Shown piece after piece: positions 33,346 to 44,442 of a stretch of 64,000 bases of DNA. The position numbers were made by a program, and so were the translations under genes. Location of the stretch: assembly GCA_023213315.1 (NCBI GenBank), contig JAKCPI010004937.1:1-64000 (forward strand). Reading direction: 5' to 3'. Position 1 is the first letter of the stretch. Each line of letters opens with the position of its first letter. The notes beneath the pieces were generated by a model. The model was not told the DNA's origin. It saw only the letters and a program-made list of their open reading frames with translations, and did no database searches. The stretch is from Euborellia annulipes (lineage: Eukaryota; Arthropoda; Insecta; Dermaptera; Anisolabididae).

Positions 33346-34772
33346 TTATCGTCTATTTGTTTTAGATTTTGAATTTTGGAAAATAATCATAATATACTCT
33401 CTATAATCGCGGATATGAATGAATTCTTATGTTAGTAGATTGTAATGTCCATCTCAAATCTTTCGCAAAAAAAATAATTAATTAACAACTATTAATAGAT
33501 TTGGCATATTACAATAGATACAGAGATAAGAGAAAGTTGTGTGCTGTGCGAATAGTGACGCCAAGTTTCTATTTAATTTCTTTAATTAATTATATTAATT
33601 ATAAATTTTTTAATCTAAAATTTCCTAAACATATGTATTTAAAAGATGAATCAAGGGAGGCGTAGCCTTTATTACCCCCTAGAGGTTTCTTATAAAAAAA
33701 GACTCATATTTTTGACTATTATTTCTATTTTCTATTCTATCCTTTCATCTGTGTTATCTTTTATCTTCTATCTCCAGAAAAAGGAACGTGAATAGGAATT
33801 CTTTAATCTCTGAAAAGAGTTTCATTGTCATTATCATTTTGCCTTCGCTTCATGGGAAAAATTGGAAAATTAAATTAATTAAAAAATAATTTTCATCTTT
33901 CTAAGCTTTCAAGCGTCCATAATAGAAACCAATTAAAAATTTGGTAATCATATTTGAAAATTTTCTACGATTCGAGAGGATTAATTATATTTTTTTTTTT
34001 TTTTTTTTTTTTGTTTAACTTTGCAAAAATATGTGAGAACTTTATCCCATTATCTCTAGGTAAAGTTATAATGAAATTATAAGTGTAATAAAAGTTATAA
34101 AATATAATTAAATGGAAATGTTCGATGTCCTTACAAAAAAAAAAAAAATACCTTAAAGAAAATTCATTATTTTATAAATTGTTCATCCCTAAGTAAATTT
34201 TTTTTTTTTTTTTTTATAGAAAATAGGACTTTAATTAAATTAAATTTTTTTTAAATTACATTTCAAATAGGAATAAAGACGTTATGGGAAAACAGCGAAG
34301 AGGGATCTATATTTATTGAAAATAACAATAGACGTTGATAGAATCTTTATTTTAAATTATTTTTGAAGATACTGTAGTTCCATCTCAACTCTTAATATCC
34401 TTGAGAGAGAGGGTCGCTGATTATTACAATAAATAGTTTTGTCATTAGGCTAATTATAAATAAAATACCTTTTTGCTTTTAATCCTGGTTCATTTTTTAG
34501 GAGTAATTAATAATACAAAAAATATTATCTACTACAAAGAAAATTTTTGCAGTCCTCTTTAGACAAATGTAAACACTATTCAAATTTTATACAAATACTT
34601 ATTTAAATCATTAAATTACTAAACTTCTTTTTTTATGTTGGAGATAAAGTGAATAATTTAAAATGGCTCCAGCAAATACACGAATTTATTTAATAAATTT
34701 TCTAGATAAGAACGATTTCTAGAAAGGATTTTTTTTTGTGATGCAAAAAAAAAAAATAATTTAAATAAATGC
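33346..34772. other. AT-rich spacer with a DHE scrap
   Basis: 33523-33560 is part of a large DHE hairpin (agataagagaaagttgtgtg). T-runs at 33989-34012 and 34198-34215. No gene. Confidence 0.5.
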
Positions 34773-35054
34773 TTAAAGAGTGAAATAGCAAAGCGAGTTA
34801 AAACTAAAGGGAATAAATGGAAATGTCTCATTACTTAAATCTTCATCCGTCGTTGTTGTGAAAACGGAGAAATTAGAAGCTGACATCGTGATCCCAACGC
34901 ATTGCAGGTCTTGAAAACTATACATAACCAGAAAGTTTGTAGCCTGATAAAAACACAAATTTATCATTGTTGAAAACGTCCGTCCTGCATGTGAACTCAC
35001 CACAAATTGATATGGTAGCTCATTAAAGAAACGTGTTTTACATAAAGGGATGAG
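34773..35054 (-). CDS. Two-exon coding fragment, unknown product
   Basis: On the minus strand, an open stretch 35054-35001 (includes TRFFNELPYQFV) ends at a strong donor gtgagt. A 57-nt candidate intron ends in tttttatcag at 34944, and 34943-34773 continues in phase 0 for 56 residues (starts ATNFLVMYSFQDLQCVG, includes TTTTDEDLSNE) to a TAA. Intron size matches the spliced gene at 30 kb. The candidate intron is itself stop-free and a multiple of 3, so an unspliced reading is also possible. No start codon is visible; upstream lies a repeat. It may be the end of a gene, or a pseudogene piece. Not recognised. Confidence 0.35.
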   Translation of the reverse strand, partial: LIPLCKTRFFNELPYQFVVSSHAGRTFSTMINLCFYQATNFLVMYSFQDLQCVGITMSASNFSVFTTTTDEDLSNETFPFIPFSFNSLCYFTL

Positions 35055-35660
35055 CTAGATCTTGTTTGAATTTTAATTCGGAAATCCGAACCGATCCAAG
35101 ATTTTCGGAACTAGATCAAAATCCTTTTTCTGGGGGGGGGGGATCTTGGTTGGATATGGATTGAAATCATTTTTGCTCACTAATCCTAGGGTCGGATCGT
35201 TAAACCTTTTCGTAGAATTAGCAATCCTGGATTTTTCGGATCCTTTTCAAAGTATTGCCATTCTTTTAAAATTTTTTACTTTTTAATAATTATTTTGCTC
35301 AGGAGCCCACATCTTGTGGGTACGTAGATGGCGACCACGAGCTACCCGAGCTGGGAGAGGCAATCTTTCAGTTCTTTAAATGTCTGTCTCTTCCTTCCTC
35401 TTTTCAACTCCCCTAAAACGGTATTATAGGGTTGGAGGGAAAGAGTGAGATCCTCCGACCACTCATCCATCCAAACTCTAAAGTCCGGACCGGATTTTTG
35501 GATCGCGGATCTGGATTTGCAGTTCCTTTTTATAATTTGAAATCAGATCAGCGGATTGGATCGCTAATCCAACAGAGGGAGCGGATTAGTGGATAGGATC
35601 GTCCAAACTGGTCGGATCTGCGGATCGAATCGCTAATCCTTTTTAAAGGATTCTGCCCGT
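35055..35660. repeat. gatc-rich dispersed repeat
   Basis: Many variants of ggatcgctaatcc and cggatctgg occur, with a G10 run at 35132-35141. A related patch is at 17445-17515. The middle (35300-35470, cccacatcttgtgggtacgt, an inverted pair) may be a separate insertion such as a LINE tail. Confidence 0.5.
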
Positions 35661-35951
35661 CTCTGTTTACATATGGCAGATCTTTTAATTTATGCCATTC
35701 CAACACATAGCACTTCTTTTTTCTTTTCTGAATATAAATGTGTCAGGCTACGAATGTGCTTCTGAATGTGGGTGGATTGGAGTTTATGTAAAATAGACAA
35801 AAGTCAAATGAAAGGAAAAATTAGTACCGCCTCTTTCCAATTCATTCCTTTAAGGCTATTATTTTTCATCACTCCTAATTAATTATCAGAGTTTTTCAAT
35901 GAAATTTGTTATGTTTTGACTTAATAGAAATTTCAAGTAATCCTATCATGT

Positions 35952-35982
<31 letters not shown>

Positions 35983-36114
35983 CACTGACTCGAGAGATAT
36001 AAAAGCCTCTTTGTTTCCATTTTCCGCCATAGCACATGTCAAATATTTTATATTCTTGTATTCTTCTCCTTAACATGAGGGGGATATTTTTCTTACTTTG
36101 TTTTTTTTTTTCAG

Positions 36115-36226
36115 GCTTCTTCCCGACTCGTTTTGTTTTGCCAAAAATTCATCTTCGAATTCGACCACTTAACCCGTCACAGCTATCGGTTGATTGACTG
36201 AAGTGAAGTGCATTAGGCCTATACCG
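36115..36226 (+). other. Candidate non-coding exon
   Basis: A strong T-rich acceptor ending cag (36112-36114) and a strong donor gtgagt (36227) bound 112 bp that are much less AT-rich than the flanks. It contains no ATG, so it would be a 5' UTR exon or part of a non-coding RNA. A possible downstream partner is the acceptor before 40430, which leads into a small ORF. Confidence 0.4.
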
Positions 36227-37650
36227 GTGAGTTTTATAATAATATTTGAATAATATTTCATCATTATTTTAATATGAATTTATCCGAAATTCCCTTAAGT
36301 TTATTTCATGAATAACTTCTTTTTTAATTCGGGCTTTCAGCTGACGCCTTATTTCCCACACCACACCGGTGTTCTCAAATATTAATAAAATAAATTTAGC
36401 TAACAAAAAAAAAATCATTATTTTTATAAGTAAAAATTATTTAGAATATGTGAGGTTTCACTAAGTTGTAAATGAAAGAAATATTGAATTTCTAACTCGA
36501 TATATTTCGGGCTATTAACCCATCTTCAGGAGTGCATACATGTGACTGAATGAATAAAAGAGAGTAGATGCTGCCAGGCTTAGGTAGGAGGGGTTAGTGG
36601 AGTGGGGGGAGGAGTTGGGGACATTTGTGAGTGTTTGCTTGAGACTAGGGTTGCCACTGGAGAGGGCTGCCTATTCTAGGAAATACTTTAATTTGCTCGT
36701 TCAACTACCTTTGGCTGGCTTACACAATTTACTTTTATCTCTATATGCGTACACAGACTACTCTTGAAGTAAATTCAAATGCCCTAAGAAATTACCTCAA
36801 AGGAGAAAATATATATCTCCATGAAGGATAATTATTTGGAAATGAAACAATCCAATATAAAATTTTTTTTCTTTAAAAAAATTTTGAAAATCAAAACAAA
36901 TTATTTTGTTAGTTGTTTCATTTTTTATATACAATAATTAAATACAACAGGATAATATAAATTTACATATACCAACTTTGCCCTTCTTTTATATTTCAAA
37001 TTTTTTACAATTTAATGGAAAAAGGAAGGAAGGGGGATTCTATTTCATCTTGCTCGTTTATCGCATGAAATTTTTTTTTTTTTTTTCATTTAATTGATTT
37101 CATTTTTCATAATTTTTTAACCTAACATTTATCTTTATAAAAAATGTATAGCAATTTTATATTAAAAAAAATTTCATTAGATATACTAAGTAAAAAAAAA
37201 AAATGATTGATTGAAAAGTAAACACTTTGAAAGCATTCATTTCTGAAACACTTTTTTTTTATAAAAATATAAAGGATACTTAATTGAAATGCGCAATTAA
37301 AAAAAAATCTGTTTACCATTTTGACCCAACACCATCAGCGTTTTATTATGTTGATTTAGTATTCCCTCTATTTTTTGAAAATGAATAAACAGCCTTATAA
37401 TGCATTAAAAATTTATTTTGAAGCTATATGATATTCATAAAAACTTTTATAAGATTTTAAATAATCAATTAACTCCTCTTAAATTGATTTGTTAAATAAA
37501 AAACAATATTTGTACCTTTGTAATTAGCCCCCCTTTAGCGGGTAAATAAGCTAGTTTCAGACTCCAATCCAAACACCCTCAGAAAAAGATTTCTTCTACC
37601 GAAAGTCTCATCCAATCACAAGGACTGAGGTCGTTACTTCCCCATTGTTC
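36227..37650. other. Spacer with a hammerhead-like relic and G-rich tail
   Basis: On the minus strand, CTGAAGA (36529-36523), a gggtt/agccc stem and GAAA (36508-36505) form a hammerhead-like core without a usable stem III. A G-rich stretch follows at 36575-36665 (ggcttaggtaggaggggtta), similar in tone to 48230-48310. No gene. Confidence 0.4.
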
Positions 37651-38130
37651 TTTTTTTTTTTTTTTGGAATGAGTGCATAAGGTCCGAAGAGCTATAATGA
37701 CCAATAGTCACATGCAGCCAGGAAGAAAATAAAAACAAAAGGAGAAGCATAAAGGGGAAACTCAACTGCGGGAACTGAGAAGATGCCTGTTGAGGTTAGA
37801 CTTGAAAGTCTGAAGATTGTAGGTTTTGGGGAAGATAGACGCAGGGAGCTTGTTCCAATCACGGGAGGTCATGGGGACAAAGGAAGAATGAAATTGTTTT
37901 GTTCTGTTAGTCGTGATCTGAACAGCATAGGGATGCTGAGAAGATGCCTCTCTTGTGTTCCGTGAATATGTTGCATTGGGTGGGATAATTGATTTTAATT
38001 CGGCAGAGCATTGACCATGGTAATACCTGTAGAAGAGAGATAGTGAAGATACTCTTCTTCTATGATCTAGTGACTGTAGGGATGCAGTAAGGGTAGAAAC
38101 ACCTATCAGTATCCCCGTCAGTATATCAGT
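37651..38130 (-). mobile_element. 5'-truncated LINE with A-tail
   Basis: Reads on the minus strand from about 38130 through the C-terminal part of a LINE ORF2, a short 3' UTR (ctcttcggaccttatgcact) and a 15-base A-tail (T-run at 37651-37665). Strong 5' truncation is normal for target-primed insertion. Such LINEs supply the machinery for the SINEs in this window, but which SINE this one mobilised cannot be told. Confidence 0.85.
37762..38110 (-). pseudogene. LINE ORF2 C-terminal fragment
   Basis: Continuous frame of about 115 codons ending at TGA 37764-37762. It contains the conserved C-terminal run SLFYRYYHGQCSAEL, then HPYAVQ, RTKQFHSSFVPMTSRDWNKLP and a final FKSNLNRHLL. This pattern (RYYHG, RT.FHSSF, W..LP, F...L..HL) is typical of the region after the reverse-transcriptase domain in jockey/CR1-like non-LTR retrotransposons. 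The catalytic reverse-transcriptase and endonuclease parts are absent, so it is non-functional. Confidence 0.85.
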
Positions 38131-39500
38131 ATGTTCCCCGTTAATAAGATTCTTTATAAGGTTCTATCGCCATTGTTATCCACTTCATCTCTTAGAAAAA
38201 TTACTCGATAATAATCTTAATTATTAATTATCTAGCAACTTTATTAATTGATGCCATTTAAAGCTAATGTCTTCTCTCTGAATCACGGATCATGGGCCAT
38301 AGTATATTTCAAATTAAAAAAATCTGGTGTGGCTGGTCGCACAGAACACAACTTTCTTTTACCTTCGGTAATTAAAAGTTGTGTTATTATAATTTTTTAT
38401 ATTTATTGTAACTCACTAGGACCCAGGGTACCCAGGGAAAAAAATAAATAAAAAAAATAGAGAGAAACTTTAGTGTTAAAATTTTAAACGCTTCTAAAAA
38501 TATTTTATGTTCTTTAAAAGCCGCTGGATCATTCAACCCCCTCCCCTCTCCCTCTTCTTTTGTGAGCCCCGTAGCTTAGTTTTTTAAATTTATTTGTTTA
38601 GCTTCACAGGCAATAAATAGTTCCTCAATTTGACCGATTTATAAAATTTGGATTTTCAAATTTTCTCCGTCCTTTTCTTGTTAGTTATTTTTTTATTATG
38701 GAATCAAAGTCAATAAAATTAAACAATTTCTTCAATAAAAATATTTCTAATTCAATACGTACGGGCATTCCAAAATAAATCTAATCTACAAATATAGCTT
38801 AACTTTTTATCAACTCCTTTCCGGAGTTGAGATTTCGACGCCCCGTCTAATTTGAAGAGATTACATTTTAATTAAATTCCCTCTCCTTTTTTTGAGGTGT
38901 CCGGGGGGGGGGGTGGAGTAAGTTTATACGGTACTACAAGCCACGATGATAAAGGTTATAAATTTTGTTTCCAGAGCACATTCACTGACTGCCTGGCTAT
39001 AAATTATCATTTTAAACGTAATAAATAACATTTCGCCCAAGAGCCAGTTACAAGATAGAACATTTAGCAACAATTAGATTGTGTTGTCATTGTATACACA
39101 ACAATATAGCAAAACTCCACGGGAATTGTTTATCTTTTTCATTTATTTCGGTTTCAGTTTAAATAAAACATCATCAACCTCAGTTGGGGACTCTTAAAAA
39201 AGTTAAAATAAAAATTTAAAGCTTTTTTTTTGATGAATAAAACATAGGACAATAATATAATTTAAGAAACAAAAAAGTACTGAATAAAAAACATGCAAAA
39301 AAAAAAAAAAACTACTTTCATAAATAAAATATTTTGAGGTTTTATAAATGAAATTTTAAATTAAACACTTTTGTAGTAGATGCATTATTAGCTAGAAGGA
39401 GGAGTTAAAGCTAAGAAATCTCAAATTTATATTGCTGAAGATTGAGATTGGCACTTCAGAAATATATCTCTGTATGTTTCTTTTTTGTCGAAAGATTTTT
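38131..39500. other. AT-rich spacer with a half DHE hairpin
   Basis: 38317-38386 holds most of a large DHE hairpin (aaatctggtgtggctggtcg to taattaaaagttgtgtt) without its outer right arm. A G-run lies at 38903-38913. Nothing else supported. Confidence 0.5.
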
Positions 39501-39509
39501 AATAGTATC

Positions 39510-39550
39510 AAGCTGGTTTCGATCGCCCTACTGAAAGTCTTCCTCAATGA
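39510..39550 (-). ncRNA. Hammerhead-like core, C3 lost
   Basis: On the minus strand TTGAGGA (39547-39541), a middle part with agactttcagtagggcgatc, then GAAAC (39520-39516). The first core base is T instead of C, which would inactivate it. Confidence 0.3.
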
Positions 39551-39753
39551 GAACCTTAGACCTTATTAGGCAGCCAACGATCATTCGTGATGGTCCCACC
39601 CAGGGCCGTTGAAACCATTAGGTTTGAGGAGAAAAAAATTGAATAAAATAAATATTTTCATATATATTTTGTTTTACCATTAATTCATCAGACTGTAATG
39701 GCCGTTTAAACCTAAAAAACTATTTATTATTAATTTATAATAATTAAAAAAAT

Positions 39754-39906
39754 ATTAAATAAAATGTATGAAAGCTTATTCTGTTATATTCTGGTGGCGA
39801 TGAACTTACATATCGATGATCTTACATAAAAAAACACATTGTTTTTATTCTTTGTTCATCGCCACCAGAATATAACAGAATAAGCTTTCATACATTTTAT
39901 TTAATA
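39754..39906. repeat. 52-bp inverted repeat with 48-bp spacer
   Basis: 39754-39805 and 39854-39905 are essentially exact inverted copies (gcttattctgttatattctg; ggtggcgatgaac). The spacer is AT-rich. It matches no other repeat in the window; it could be a foldback or small MITE. Confidence 0.85.
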
Positions 39907-40000
39907 TTAATTATTTGTTCAACTCCATTTGTTAAAAATTAAAAAAATAATTCAAACCCGAGTTTGAATTGGATTTATTTCAATAACATTCTCTATCTTT

Positions 40001-40204
40001 AAAGCAAATATATTTTTGTTTTGTCTAAGGTCTTCTTCGGCATCTAAGGCCATTTAGACCCCATCCCTATTTATTTCAAATGATTGGTAGCCATTTCAAA
40101 TAAAATACATTTTTCTCGCTTGGGACGGGAAGCGAACCTGGGACCCCAGGCACGAGAAGCTAATGTCTACTGAGCCACCGGTCACGGGCAAAGCAAATAT
40201 ATTT
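40001..40204 (-). mobile_element. S2 SINE with 15-bp target duplication
   Basis: The target duplication aaagcaaatatattt occurs at 40001-40015 and 40190-40204. Between them, on the minus strand, are a tRNA-like head (gaagcgaacctgggacccca complement), the S2 body and the tail ggccttagatgccgaagaag. The tail lacks a long A-run. This is the best-bounded S2 copy. Confidence 0.9.
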
Positions 40205-40280
40205 AATTCTAATCATAATAACAATCTCCTTATTATTGTTTAATTTTTGACTTTCACTAAATAAATAAAATTGCTGTGCG

Positions 40281-40320
40281 AGAAAACCTGATGATGTCCT
40301 GAACCGGGTCGTCAAAATAA
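40281..40320 (+). ncRNA. Hammerhead-like core, degenerate
   Basis: cCTGATGATGTCCTGAACCG (40287-40306) continues ggtcgtcaaaa. The second box reads CAAAA rather than CGAAA, so this is a relic at most. Confidence 0.3.
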
Positions 40321-40429
40321 AATGTATTTTTTTTAGGTTTTTTTCTTAAAATAGTGAATTCTGATATAAATAATTTTTTTAATCAATACACATAAATTAT
40401 TTTTATCTCTATTTATATCATAAACTTTA

Positions 40430-40621
40430 GGAACATTTATGACAAACTCTCCCCTCTGGGATTCTAAACTAGTTCTAGACTCCCTATCGAAAAACCACCC
40501 TAACTACCTTATATTTTCTTTCTTTTCTGTTTTCTTTGGAATATATTCGGGATATTTTTTTTTCTTTCAAGGATCTCCCTCCCCCAAGAGAAGACGCCGT
40601 AATCAAAAACATACCACCTAA
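40430..40621 (+). CDS. Small putative membrane protein ORF
   Basis: An acceptor-like tatcataaactttag precedes the segment, and ATG at 40439 opens 60 codons: a soluble start (MTNSPLWDSKLVLDSLSKNH), one hydrophobic span (LIFSFFSVFFGIYSGYFFFF, about residues 24-43) and a basic tail SPKRRRRNQKHTT. The positive-inside rule would place the tail in the cytosol. No family was recognised. AT-rich DNA easily yields hydrophobic frames, so this may be chance, but the charged ends are suggestive. Confidence 0.3.
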   Translation, partial: GTFMTNSPLWDSKLVLDSLSKNHPNYLIFSFFSVFFGIYSGYFFFFQGSPSPKRRRRNQKHTT

Positions 40622-40870
40622 ATATTTTATTATCCAGGGCCGGTTTAAGAAATTTATACACTTGCTAGAGAATATTTCCCCTTTAAATATTTTTTATAAC
40701 ACTTCTTTTTAGAGCCTCTTCGACCTTGTTATCTCCTAAAAGATTAATTTCCGTCTAAAAAGAACAAAGAAACAATAAAATTTCGTTGTTGAAGCAAAAA
40801 AAAAAAAGTAAAATTAATTACATATTTGATAATTATAATCTTTAATCCCATTCTTCATATTTTTTTAAAA

Positions 40871-41068
40871 TTAGTAAATGTAAATTTTATCTTGTTGAAA
40901 GAGCAAATTTAATCCGATTCTAATATAATTAATTATAATAAAAGATAAAAGAGAGGGGGGGAGGGATTGAATGATTGCAATTAAAAAAATTAATCCCTCT
41001 TTTAAAAGGACGCGTTCGAAGGTTGAGGGGGTGGGGGGTGGCATCTTATCTTTCTTTTCGCTTTCCAT
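40871..41068 (-). CDS. Second small putative membrane protein ORF
   Basis: 65 codons, convergent with the ORF above. It starts ATG in a good context (gcaaATGG), a polar head MESEKKDKMPPPTPSTFERV, then a long hydrophobic part (LIFLIAIIQSLPPSLLSFII) and a short polar end. Not recognised; low complexity of the DNA (agagagggggggagggattg on the plus strand) argues for caution. Confidence 0.2.
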   Translation of the reverse strand: MESEKKDKMPPPTPSTFERVLLKEGLIFLIAIIQSLPPSLLSFIIINYIRIGLNLLFQQDKIYIY

Positions 41069-42134
41069 TTGCCAGCTCTGATGTTCAGAGGCAGTCCTTA
41101 AAATAATAACAGCATGATGAATGCTTTAGGAAGTACAATGGACTGCTTTCAAAGATGAAACAACTGATTTGAGCAAAAAGTTTCCCTCTATATCACAGCA
41201 CAACACTTCGCTTTCATTACCTTTTTTTTTTTTTTTTTTGCTGATATAAAAAAAAACTTTACTAAGAAGAAAGTTTATTTATCTTGGATATATTTTTTTT
41301 TTAACTTATTTTGATTTTTTTTTTTAAACTTATGAGACTGTCGATTTTGAATGGAATAAGATTTAGGTAAACAAAAACGCTATTTGTCATTTTTTTTTAT
41401 TGTTGTTTTGTAAAAATCAAACAAAAGCTTGTTTGTTTGGTATCAATGTCCACTTCGAGTATTTTTCAGTAAAATTTTATTTATTCAAGTATGAAAAAAA
41501 TAAATAATAATAGGGATGAGATTTATGATTTGTTAAAAAAAAATAATATTTTTATTTTGTAATGAATTTACCAATATTTTGAAAAAAAAAAAAAAAAAAA
41601 AAGCTAGAAAATTAAAAATTCATTAGAGAAATGTTATTATCGAAAAAAAGGATTTGGGGGATGAGACTCGCCCCACTATCACTTTGAGTTGGCCAAATTA
41701 CTTTATAATTGGAAAAATGAGGTCATTTTTTTTTCTAAATAAAAAAAAAAAAAAAAAAAGTAATAAATTAAAAAATTGGCAAAATGTTTTTGTTCTCGCG
41801 AGTTGTTGAAATTAATAAAAAAAAATCAGATTTTGTAAGTATTGGCATTTTTGACAGATTACAACTCTAATGAAAGGAGTTGTCCGCTTGATTTCATTCC
41901 ATTCATTTTGCTATTTAAATTTTCTTCCATGAATTAACAACATATCTATTATAAAATTTGATTAACTAACATCCACTACTAACTAACATCGAAAGTCAAA
42001 AAATATTATTTATTAAAAAAATAAATGCAAATTCTTCACGCTAAATAATCGAACCTAATTTCTTATTATTGACTTCACAAGCCACTTATTGACTTTTGTT
42101 TACAAACAGATATTACTAATTTATACATTTGAAC
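41069..42134. other. AT-rich spacer
   Basis: A-runs at 41582-41602 and 41742-41759. 41070-41220 is less AT-rich but shows no frame. No Tc1 inverted terminal repeat was found upstream of the transposase fragment. Confidence 0.45.
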
Positions 42135-42299
42135 ATGGGTAAAAAAGGGGATATTTCAAAATCCGAGGTCAAAGCCCTCGTGAACACGGAATTGTATTCC
42201 AACCATAAAATTTCACAAATGATGAAAGTGTTAGAGACTACAGTGAGACGCATAAAGAAGAAAATTGATACCGGAGAAGAATTGGGCCCAAAAAGAAGT
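42135..42299 (+). pseudogene. Tc1-type transposase N-terminus, truncated
   Basis: 55 codons from ATG 42135 (MGKKGDISKSEVKALVNTEL) with a helix-turn-helix-like segment (HKISQMMKVLETTVRRIKKK) that would bind the transposon end. A full Tc1 transposase is about 340 residues with a DDE domain; here the frame runs straight into the tRNA-like part of a SINE after GPKRS, so everything downstream is lost. The N-terminal reading is intact, which suggests a fairly young copy. Confidence 0.7.
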
Positions 42300-42500
42300 A
42301 GCGCGCCTTCCTTGTATACCAAGGGTCGCGGGTTCGGATCCCAGGCAGTCCGATGATTTTAAGAAGGTGTAAGAATGATTGAACCCCCAATTGATATACT
42401 CATTAATAACGGTTATCGTTTAAAGGTCTTAAATGGCCTAAGTTGCCGAAAAGACTGTGTTAATGTGTGGGTGTGAGTGTGAATGGGGAAAAGTGTGTTT
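42297..42500 (+). mobile_element. S1 SINE fused to Tc1 remnant
   Basis: Starts inside the tRNA-like head (agtagcgcgccttccttgta), with B-box gggttcggatccca, S1 body (with a short deletion of the catttgg inverted pair), the tail ggcctaagttgccgaaaaga and a gtgtgagtgtg stretch. Its 5' end is missing at the junction with the transposase frame. Confidence 0.85.
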
Positions 42501-42713
42501 TTTTTTAATAATAAAAAAATAAAAAGATCAACTTTAAATGAAAGAGCCTGAATATTGGTATTACATAAGCCTGTAATATAGGCAAAACAGATATCTTTTT
42601 TGGAAAGATTTTGCATAACTAACAGGCGCCCTTAGTCAGTGGCGCCTCTCATGTTGAGAAGGTGAACTTCTCGCTTTAACAGTTTAACTCAAAGGGGATC
42701 TCGTTCCTTTGTG

Positions 42714-43026
42714 CAGTGCTTCTTTCACTTTTTGAAGTCGCGGCCCTCTTGGATCCCAAGTCAATATCTCACGGCCCCTCTATTTTTTTTTAAATTCAGA
42801 TTGGTTTAAAAACAATTTATATTTTTGAATATTGTATACGCATGCATTTGTACAGTACGCTATTGGGGGGGGTGCTATTGTACAGTAAGAGCTTGAAAAA
42901 AAAAAATAAAATAAACACGGTTTTGATTAATGAGTGTGATGTTTTATTTGGGACTCTTCGTGGCCCCTCTGCGGGTAATCCATGGGCTCCTAGGGAACTG
43001 CGACCCTACTTTAAGAAGCCCTTCTC
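42714..43026. mobile_element. hAT/Charlie-like MITE
   Basis: The left end cagtgcttctttcacttttt with gaagtcgcggcccctc resembles the cagtggttctcaacctttt ends of hAT-Charlie elements. The right end (gaactgcgaccctactttaa, then gaagcccttctc) is its imperfect complement. The interior is AT-rich with a G8 run. An open frame across it is chance. The target duplication was not resolved. Confidence 0.55.
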
Positions 43027-44442
43027 TTGTGAACCAATATCTAAATATTTACAATTCTAACTAACAATACAAAATCAAACCACAATCCCACACCGTTTTC
43101 CTTACATATATGTATTTTAAAATTTATTTTAAATCTTTATTTATAATCTAGCATAAAATATTTTTGTATTTATATTCACTTTTATTGTTTCCGCTATTTC
43201 TATAATTACCGTATTCAATTCAGGACTGTTTTCTATTACAAAAAAAAAAAAAAAAAAAAAATCGACGCCTCCTTTTATTAAAATACAATTTGTAAATTTA
43301 TATAACATGTTATAGGCCTAAACCTATATCCAAGAGGCATTAGCCTCAGAGCAAAATAAAATCTATCTATCTATCTATTATTACATTTTTAATTATTTTA
43401 ACAATTGAGTGTTTTATTTAATTAGAAATAATAATATCCAATAACTCTTTCATTAATTAAATATATATACATGTATTGTATATTGAATTAATTTTTTTTT
43501 CATATATGTATATTATTTTTTAGCTTCGCGATGTTAAAATATTTAATCAAAATTTTTGAAATGGTTTTGGTTGATTTAATATAAACGAACATTTTTCAAT
43601 TATTTTTAATTAGATCTAATTACGTGGAGGAGAGATTTTAATTTATTACGGATTAGGAATCAATAAAAATTCGTAACGGGATTTTACTATAAAAAATTTT
43701 AATTATAAATAAAAAAACAAAATACTTGATTTTATTTGATTGAATCTTAATCACTTTAATCAAGCTCAATTCATTTTAATGATATAAAACGGACTTTGAT
43801 AGATCTGGTGGATGATTTAATTATTAATCTCGTTGGAATTATATGCAGATAAAGTTAGATCAAAATCAAATTCCCCCTCTCACTCTCCTCCATTCCTACC
43901 TCACTATCCCTAAACACCACATATCATTGCCCCAACAATAATTTTCATTCCAAATAGATATCATAAAGTTTACGTTTCTAAATTTATTTATACTATGAGG
44001 TTATTTATCAACTCTTGATGAACAGAGTCAGTGGCGCTTACTGTAGAGCTATTAGCCTATTTAGTTCCAGAGTAATTTTTTTTTCAAAATCGTTTAATTA
44101 GACCTTAAATAAAAGATATCTAGAGGAAAAAAATTTCCCAATTTTAATTACTGGGAGGATGGGATGGGACAATCTGTATAAAAAATAAGAGATATTTCCC
44201 TAAATGATGATCGACGCAGACCCTAAACTATAAAAGCTAGAAAGCTGAAATTTGACAAGCAGATTACATTTATTATTTATACGTAACATGGCTCATGAAG
44301 CAATTTTTCAAAATTTCAATTTTAGGAGACGCAAATCGCCATTTTGGTGTAAAATTTTGATTTTACTATTAATATTGGAGTGGAGTCAGCCAAGTCTAAT
44401 GTCAATTTTTTCGGATAGTAGTAAAATCAGTATCATTTGACA
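43027..44442. other. AT-rich spacer with a retroelement tail
   Basis: 43318-43378 (gcctaaacctatatccaaga; ggcattagcctcagagc) ends in ctat repeats, like a retroelement 3' end on the plus strand. A cagtggcgctt word at 44031 may be a MITE end. No gene. Confidence 0.45.

Noticed and set aside
32107..33406. Four overlapping open frames of about 355-370 codons
   Set aside because: They come from a stop-free 31-bp tandem unit read in every frame; composition is purely periodic and both strands are open.
42842..43060. 72-codon frame across a hAT-like MITE
   Set aside because: It crosses the inverted end of the MITE and a G-run; no coding signature.
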